This document shows positions 8,191 through 11,885 of a DNA stretch of 14,622 nucleotides, piece by piece; position 1 is the first letter of the stretch; every line of letters begins with the position of its first letter. The DNA comes from Fidelibacterota bacterium (GTDB lineage: Bacteria > Fidelibacterota > UBA2242). The notes under the pieces were generated by a model, which saw nothing but the letters and a program-made list of their open reading frames with translations, was not told the DNA's origin and made no database searches. The stretch lies in the NCBI GenBank assembly GCA_023133185.1, contig JAGLWX010000057.1:1-14622 (forward strand), read 5' to 3'. The position numbers were made by a program, and so were the translations under genes.

Positions 8191-8463
8191 TCAAAAAATG
8201 AATTCCACTGCTTCGCGTTGACGCTTAGTCGGCTTTGCTGTACCGTAGATTATGAACAAATCTAACATTTTTCTGTTTATTAGAATTTTTCCATCAAGTC
8301 GGTTGACCGGAAGTTTACCAGTATGGATTAATTTCCTCATTTTACTTTCACTAGCTCGGGCATAAGTAGCCGCTTCTTTGACGGTTAGCCATTTTGAACA
8401 TACTCCCATTAAGGTGTTTTCAATCGATATTAACTTTTCATAAATTTCATTCAACGATGGCAT
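8191..8463 (-). CDS. Excisionase-like / MerR-type helix-turn-helix DNA-binding protein
   Basis: 90 residues. The core, WLTVKEAATYARASESKMRK, then LIHTGKLPVNRLDGKILINR and a final helix, is the classical excisionase-type winged HTH: a helix-turn-helix entering a 'G..P..R..G...I....L' wing. The first 20 residues may form a short helix. The gene starts inside the 3' end of the helicase-fragment gene (13-base overlap), so it is probably translated by coupling, as its own ribosome site is weak. It ends 82 bases before the integrase ATG. It likely directs the integrase toward excision or regulates the operon. The 11-bp repeats at 8931-8963 are a possible binding site (inference). Confidence 0.8.
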   Translation of the reverse strand: MPSLNEIYEKLISIENTLMGVCSKWLTVKEAATYARASESKMRKLIHTGKLPVNRLDGKILINRKMLDLFIIYGTAKPTKRQREAVEFIF

Positions 8464-8732
8464 CTGTAGTTCTTTTTTCTGCCATCGATATACCTACCGG
8501 AAAGGCTATTATAAATCAGTTCGGTACTTCCAACGCGCCCGCATTCCTTGAATCTGATTTTGCGGACGTGAATTTCCACAATACCTGAATCCGCACGCCG
8601 GAATACTGACAGGGTGTTGACAGCTTTATTTGCCCAATTTACGCTGTCGGAAATGTCATAGACATCAGGAATGTGATGATCGGATTCTTTCGGTGGTTTT
8701 ATTGGGTGTAATACAATCCATTCACGAACCAT
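8451..8732 (-). CDS. Stand-alone C-terminal module of a phage-type (Twinkle/gp4-like) primase-helicase
   Basis: 93 residues that match only the last part of the DnaB/Twinkle RecA-like core: a strand ending in HP (EWIVLHPIKPPKE), then DVYDISDSVNWANKAVNTLSV and FRR, then IVEIHVRKIRFKECGRVGS and a final ELIYNSLSGRY. In full phage helicases these segments form the last strands, with the arginine-finger-type arginine after the 'VNTLSV' strand. Walker A, Walker B and the primase domain are absent and nothing resembling them lies upstream. The gene has its own GGAG site eight bases before ATG 8730-8732, overlaps the preceding 43-residue ORF as TAATG, and overlaps the next gene by 13 bases. It is either a decayed remnant or an expressed mini-protein. 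It cannot be a working helicase alone. Homology is recalled from family patterns. Confidence 0.7.
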   Translation of the reverse strand: MVREWIVLHPIKPPKESDHHIPDVYDISDSVNWANKAVNTLSVFRRADSGIVEIHVRKIRFKECGRVGSTELIYNSLSGRYIDGRKKNYRCHR

Positions 8733-8863
8733 TAGTGCAGCTCCGCCTGAATCTGCTTGATTGCCTCAAGTAGTTTTTCAACTATCTTGCGGATTTCCGA
8801 TTCTCTTTTATCGGAATCAGCATTGATATAGACCCGATTTTTTCGAATGTGAATAAATTCCAT
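8732..8863 (-). CDS. 43-residue helical protein, unrecognised, first gene of the xis-int operon
   Basis: The ATG at 8861-8863 opens a 43-residue frame ending in TAA at 8732-8734, which overlaps the next gene's ATG (TAATG). It begins MEFIHIRKNRVYINADSDK and continues with a charged amphipathic helix (SEIRKIVEKLLEAIKQIQAE). GGAG lies ten bases upstream, inside a hairpin arm. The tight overlap and the protein-like heptad pattern support a real gene. The function is unknown; small phage regulators and anti-repressors have this look, but no assignment is made. Confidence 0.55.
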   Translation of the reverse strand: MEFIHIRKNRVYINADSDKRESEIRKIVEKLLEAIKQIQAELH

Positions 8864-8870
8864 CTGTTAG

Positions 8871-8919
8871 ATTCTCCGTGTTAATTTCAAGCAACACGAT
8901 TAATCTATTAACGGAGAAT
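8871..8919 (-). promoter_or_regulatory. Leader hairpin that would bury the ribosome site of the 43-residue gene
   Basis: ATTCTCCG (8871-8878) pairs with CGGAGAAT (8912-8919), and TTAAT (8881-8885) pairs with ATTAA (8907-8911) after a two-base bulge. In the minus-strand RNA the second arm holds the GGAG ribosome site of the 43-residue gene. Folding would therefore hide the start region of the coupled four-gene operon. Confidence 0.5.
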
Positions 8920-8930
8920 ATTTATTTTGC

Positions 8931-8963
8931 TATGCTAAAAGTATGCTAAAAGTATGCTAAAAA
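8931..8963. repeat. Three tandem 11-bp direct repeats upstream of the xis-int operon
   Basis: TATGCTAAAAG occurs at 8931-8941 and 8942-8952, then TATGCTAAAAA at 8953-8963. An 11-bp period is about one helical turn, which would put a bound protein on one face of the DNA. Excisionases and iteron-binding replication proteins use such repeats. The repeats lie between the 245-residue gene and the operon leader. Confidence 0.85.
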
Positions 8964-8975
8964 GTAAGCCGGTTT

Positions 8976-9713
8976 TTATGCATTGCCTTTACTGTGCGCG
9001 CTATCCCATGCCCGCTTGATTTTCTCAAAAGTAAGCGGTTTGTCCTTGAAAGTGTATTGTTTTGCCGCTCTTCGATAGGCTTCATTATAAGTAATTCCAT
9101 CTTCATCGGCTTGTAGTCTTAAATCAACTGCCAATTGATATAATGGTTTATCCCAATTAACCTTTATCGGCTCTGTATGAGTTTCAAGCATTTCGTCATT
9201 ATTTAAGTCGACAAGCACCTCCTTAAAATTTGGGAGTATTTTTTGTTCAATTCGTACTCTTAGGGCTTGCCAATAATTAAAGATATATTCTAAATATCCA
9301 TCCTGCATACACTTTTCAGAATCTAACATCCGACGCATATTAAAATCGAAGTAATGAAAAACAACTAAATCTTTATCGTCAATAAACTCATGAATATGAC
9401 TGATTTTGTCTTTATATGCTCCAATATAGTAATTAATGTTTTTTTCATCATGCTGGCTACTATTATAAACGTCTATTTGTGGAAAATTATTCTCAAAATC
9501 AGTTATTTTGGTGTTATAGAATTCAACAGGTAAGATGGGTAATATTTTTTGTAAATCCCGGATTATTTTTTCTAAAACGATTTTAAACTCGTCATGTTTT
9601 GTTTCACCTTTATTAATTCTTTTTCTAATTTCAAAATAGGAGTATTTGTCAAACATCGTATCGTCAATTCGATACTTCCCGTCCCAGGCATTTTGACTCT
9701 CATTTTTAATCAT
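8976..9713 (-). CDS. Hypothetical 245-residue acidic protein of the phage-like element
   Basis: No family is recognised. The protein is rich in D, K, N and aromatic residues and has no signal peptide, membrane segment, cysteine pairs or nucleotide-binding loop. Residues about 30-70 (EFKIVLEKIIRDLQKILPIL) and 145-170 (IFNYWQALRVRIEQKILPNF) are helical. The C-terminus, from about 195, reads LAVDLRLQADEDGITYNEA and ends in LTFEKIKRAWDSAHSKGN. This resembles a small helical DNA- or protein-binding tail, but that is a guess. The ATG follows AAAGG at six bases. It lies between the small-ORF cluster and the 11-bp repeats, so it may be accessory cargo or an early phage protein. Confidence 0.75.
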   Translation of the reverse strand: MIKNESQNAWDGKYRIDDTMFDKYSYFEIRKRINKGETKHDEFKIVLEKIIRDLQKILPILPVEFYNTKITDFENNFPQIDVYNSSQHDEKNINYYIGAYKDKISHIHEFIDDKDLVVFHYFDFNMRRMLDSEKCMQDGYLEYIFNYWQALRVRIEQKILPNFKEVLVDLNNDEMLETHTEPIKVNWDKPLYQLAVDLRLQADEDGITYNEAYRRAAKQYTFKDKPLTFEKIKRAWDSAHSKGNA

Positions 9714-9912
9714 AGTGAACCTTTTAATTATCTTAACCAGTCAAGTAGGCATTTCCTCTATATGTAATTTATTCCTTTGAAGTAAAGATGCATAATATTT
9801 TCATCAATTTAGGAAGAAAATATGTTCATCGCAGATTTTTGTGGGTGAATAATTAATTTTTTTGATTTTGCTACAAGATTTTAAGTTGAAAATATCCCAT
9901 AACCCGGTTTCC

Positions 9913-10113
9913 TCAGGCTTCCATTTGTACGGTGGAAATCAGTTTATTGAATGCTTTAAAGCTAAAAAAGGGATTAGCCCCTTTTTTCTGATTAACTAGA
10001 AAGATCACAACTTCTTTTATCAATGAAATTGCTCCGAACACCATCAGAAAACTCACTATGAGATTCAACCAAAATTCCCGGCGCTCATCTTCTTGATCCT
10101 CAATACGTCCCAT
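9913..10113 (-). CDS. Small single-pass membrane protein (66 residues), probably frameshifted from the frame starting at 10172
   Basis: The reading frame gives an acidic N-terminus (EDQEDERREFW), one membrane helix (about residues 16-40: LNLIVSFLMVFGAISLI and EVVIFLV) and a basic tail. No good ribosome site precedes ATG 10111-10113. The frame beginning at 10172, which has an excellent AGGAGG site, reads through this ATG in another frame. One extra G in the GGG run at 10109-10111 would fuse ...GYQKPRW to GRIEDQEDERREFW. The gene is therefore either translationally coupled or broken by a single-base loss. A holin-like or small phage membrane role is possible but unproven. Confidence 0.55.
   Translation of the reverse strand: MGRIEDQEDERREFWLNLIVSFLMVFGAISLIKEVVIFLVNQKKGANPFFSFKAFNKLISTVQMEA
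9964..9987. repeat. Terminator-like hairpin inside the 66-residue ORF
   Basis: AAAAAAGGG (9964-9972) and CCCTTTTTT (9979-9987) form a 9-bp stem over a six-base loop, with a T-run on both strands. It lies within the codons for KKGANPFF. In an untranslated message it could terminate transcription in either direction, which would matter if the upstream frame is broken. Confidence 0.55.
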
Positions 10114-10172
10114 CTGGGCTTTTGATAACCCGGCGGATTATCCGTATCGGCAAATCTGATTTTACCTGTCAT
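10065..10172 (-). CDS. 35-residue ORF with strong ribosome site, overlapping the 66-residue ORF
   Basis: ATG 10170-10172 follows AGGAGG at six bases, the best ribosome site in this cluster. It reads MTGKIRFADTDNPPGYQKPR, then stops at TGA 10065-10067. The start of the peptide looks like a conserved soluble tail of a membrane protein, and the part after the GGG run looks out of frame. It is best read as the true N-terminus of the membrane protein encoded to 9913. Confidence 0.45.
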   Translation of the reverse strand: MTGKIRFADTDNPPGYQKPRWDVLRIKKMSAGNFG

Positions 10173-10272
10173 TGGACGCCTCCTCATACTGTTTCCGGAT
10201 CGCTTCCTTGATCAAGAATGACAATAGAATCAAGCAAAACCAAACCGATTCGTATACGACGTATACGGATTT
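10162..10272 (-). CDS. Possible tiny membrane peptide without a canonical start
   Basis: A frame open from 10272 to TAA 10162-10164 encodes ESVWFCLILLSFLIKEAIRK and ends EEASNDR, a hydrophobic helix followed by a charged tail. Its stop overlaps the ATG of the next frame (ATGACAGGTAA), the usual packing of small phage genes. No ATG or GTG is available and only internal TTG codons exist, so it may be a remnant whose 5' end was lost. Confidence 0.22.
   Translation of the reverse strand, partial: KSVYVVYESVWFCLILLSFLIKEAIRKQYEEASNDR
10251..10267. promoter_or_regulatory. Double palindrome CGTATACG-A-CGTATACG
   Basis: The self-complementary octamer CGTATACG occurs twice, at 10251-10258 and 10260-10267, separated by one A. 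It forms a 17-bp near-perfect palindrome about 80 bases before the small-ORF cluster. This is a typical shape for a dimeric repressor site. The regulator is unknown. Confidence 0.45.
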
Positions 10273-10675
10273 TTAATATCAATTCCTTTTAATAACAGAA
10301 ATATACTTACCCAAAAGGAATAATTTTCAATAAAAATCTTTAATGTTAATCACCTCCAAAATCATGGGTAGTGTTATTGTAACGAATTGATAACTACAGT
10401 GATTATTTGAAGAAATGATTTAAAAATAACACTCCCTTTATTTTTTCTTCATGCAAAGCAGTTTTAGATCAATCAATGACAGCTAACAAAAGACATTGAA
10501 GAATCATCTATTGTGGGTAAAATGAACCTAAAACCGCTCAAATTTGCTCTCTGCACAACAAACTTAAGATATTCTATACTTATTCTCTAATCTGTTTATT
10601 ATCTCCGTAAACCGGTCTTAAGGCGCTTGTACCAATACAGAATCTACAAGGGCGATGGATTTTTCCAGCATTTCG
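10273..10675. other. AT-rich intergenic stretch between gam and the small-ORF cluster
   Basis: No convincing gene is seen here. It contains an inverted repeat AGTGTTATT (10370-10378) and AATAACACT (10425-10433), 46 bases apart, and an orphan GGAGGTGAT on the minus strand (10350-10358) that is not followed by an ATG frame. The GGAGGTGAT may be the ribosome site of a lost gene. Confidence 0.5.
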
Positions 10676-11290
10676 TTAATGATTTGGATCTTGAGCCCTT
10701 ACATTGGCATGCTCCTTTCCAGGAGTTAGTTTGATTGAGAACTTTGGTTCCGGTTCAATAATGTCGCAGCCATCCGGGATTTCGCCAGTGGCTTTGTAAT
10801 GTTTCAGAATAGCAGCCATGTCAGGTAATCTCTTTATCCGTACAAACAGACCTGTTTTCAACACCGTATCCTCATTCAGGATATCCACATGGGGCGGTTG
10901 CTTACGGAATATCAGGTTGCCGTGGGGCAGGTTGGCGGATTTCCGGTTTGAGACTGCCAGCCAGTTTTCAAGTGATCGGTTGAAGAAGTTATACTGACGC
11001 TGTAAGATAGCAGTACGCTGCTCTTTCCAACGGTTCAGGTGATCCAGTTCTTTGTGGTACAGATCGTTGATCTCATCCATGCGATCCTGCAGGTAGATGA
11101 GCTTCATGACTGTGACATCGGCTTTGAAGAAATCTGTAATGTCGAGCAGATCACCGGGATCAGGGGAAAAGTCTTTCTCCGGTGAATCATTGAATTCAAA
11201 AGGCGACAAATCATCGTCCTGTTCATTAGTTATTGGTAATAATATCTCATCCAGTGTAGGCGTAGTTTGCCCGGGGATAGTTGTGTTCAT
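10676..11290 (-). CDS. Mu Gam-like host-nuclease inhibitor (DNA-end-binding protein)
   Basis: 204 residues from ATG 11288-11290, which has AAGGAG eight bases upstream. The frame stays open to 11374, but that 28-residue extension has no ribosome site. After an acidic, proline-rich N-terminus comes a coiled coil (about residues 62-105: LQDRMDEINDLYHKELDHL, RWKEQRTAILQRQYNFF). Then comes KSANLPHGNLIFRKQPPHV, the hallmark 'K.ANL..G...R..PP.V.I' segment of phage Mu Gam, and a C-terminal EPEPKFSIKL like the end of that domain. Gam dimers encircle double-stranded DNA ends and block RecBCD/AddAB-type exonucleases. In this element it likely protects linear or excised DNA. The acidic extension (DLSPFEFNDSPEKDFSPDPG) is not part of the Mu protein and is unexplained. 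Homology is judged from remembered motifs. Confidence 0.75.
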   Translation of the reverse strand: MNTTIPGQTTPTLDEILLPITNEQDDDLSPFEFNDSPEKDFSPDPGDLLDITDFFKADVTVMKLIYLQDRMDEINDLYHKELDHLNRWKEQRTAILQRQYNFFNRSLENWLAVSNRKSANLPHGNLIFRKQPPHVDILNEDTVLKTGLFVRIKRLPDMAAILKHYKATGEIPDGCDIIEPEPKFSIKLTPGKEHANVRAQDPNH

Positions 11291-11341
11291 AGTGGAACTC
11301 CTTTTGTTTTTTATTTTTTTACACTCAATAAAGCGCTTTTC

Positions 11342-11370
11342 TTGACATTCAGGAAAATATTCCTTACACT
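11342..11370 (+). promoter_or_regulatory. Strong plus-strand promoter diverging from gam, with operator-like palindrome
   Basis: TTGACA (11342-11347) and TACACT (11365-11370) are separated by exactly 17 bases. The spacer holds AGGAA-AATA-TTCCT (11351-11364), an inverted repeat well placed for a repressor. It points toward the 67-residue ORF at 11412. Gam runs the other way, so this is a candidate divergent control region. Confidence 0.5.
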
Positions 11371-11411
11371 CCAATCGTTAAATAACGGTAAATGCCAAGA
11401 GAGCATTTTAT

Positions 11412-11615
11412 ATGGTTTTTAGTACATGCTATTTTCAAAATATTAGAAAAGCGGTGGATATTTATCATAAGTTGATTAACCCCTTACATCAACAAATCGC
11501 CGCTTTTCTTCTGAAAATAAAGGGGTGTAATAGATGCGGGGAGGTTAATATAAAGGACAAAATCCTTTGGGTATTGCCAAATGCCAACAAACCTTCCCGC
11601 TCTCTCTTTATCTAA
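11412..11615 (+). CDS. Possible 67-residue CxxC protein on the plus strand
   Basis: The only sizeable plus-strand ORF with supporting signals: a TTGACA-17-TACACT promoter 40 bases upstream and a weak AAGAGAG site. The product has a helical first half (RKAVDIYHKLINPLHQQIAA) and then KIKGCNRCGEVNIKDKILW, a single CxxC knuckle. One pair of cysteines is not enough for a complete zinc ribbon, so it may be a fragment of one, or the zinc would be shared in a dimer. No family is recognised. The DNA here also folds strongly (see findings), and the ORF may be fortuitous. Confidence 0.3.
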   Translation: MVFSTCYFQNIRKAVDIYHKLINPLHQQIAAFLLKIKGCNRCGEVNIKDKILWVLPNANKPSRSLFI

Positions 11616-11652
11616 ATGAAAAAATAGTTGCGCTTATACGGTAGTCCTCTCT

Positions 11653-11679
11653 CAGTGCGGGCGTAGTTCGCTTGGGGAT
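11653..11679 (-). pseudogene. Decayed duplicate of the gam 5' end
   Basis: These 27 bases match bases 11252-11278 within gam at 22 positions, and all five differences are transitions. In the matching frame gam reads TIPGQTTPTL and the copy reads TIPKRTTPAL, then runs on about 15 codons to a stop. No ATG precedes it. This suggests a second gam-like gene now almost erased, or a stretch copied by recombination. Confidence 0.5.
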
Positions 11680-11690
11680 TGTGGGTTTAT

Positions 11691-11721
11691 AAAAAAAGGG
11701 CAGGTCGATAACAGCCTGCCC
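11691..11721 (-). terminator. Intrinsic terminator after the large sorting-domain gene
   Basis: On the minus strand GGGCAGG (11715-11721) and CCTGCCC (11698-11704) form a perfect 7-bp stem over a 10-base loop, followed directly by seven T (11691-11697). This is a textbook rho-independent terminator, 165 bases past the stop of the large gene. It marks the right-hand boundary between that gene and the phage-like element. Confidence 0.85.
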
Positions 11722-11885
11722 CTGATAATATTAATCGATTACCGCTATTTCAGCAACCATTTTTTGTCTATTATACCTGTTTTTATAATTCCTCACATGG
11801 TTTTACTACTATCGCTATTCCGTAAACTTCAATTTGTCCAAATTAAATCTGTTTGGCCATTCTTTCGATAGCAACTGCAATTTAC

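Noticed and set aside
8931..8963. CRISPR array
   Set aside because: Only three 11-bp units directly adjoining, with no spacers, no cas genes nearby and repeats too short.
10620..10675. Short minus-strand ORF after gam (MLEKSIALVDSVLVQAP)
   Set aside because: Only 17 codons, no ribosome site and no second line of support.
11446..11508. Integron attC-like site
   Set aside because: The stem resembles one in outline, but GTTRRRY and its partner box are not present and no cassette structure or integron integrase is seen.
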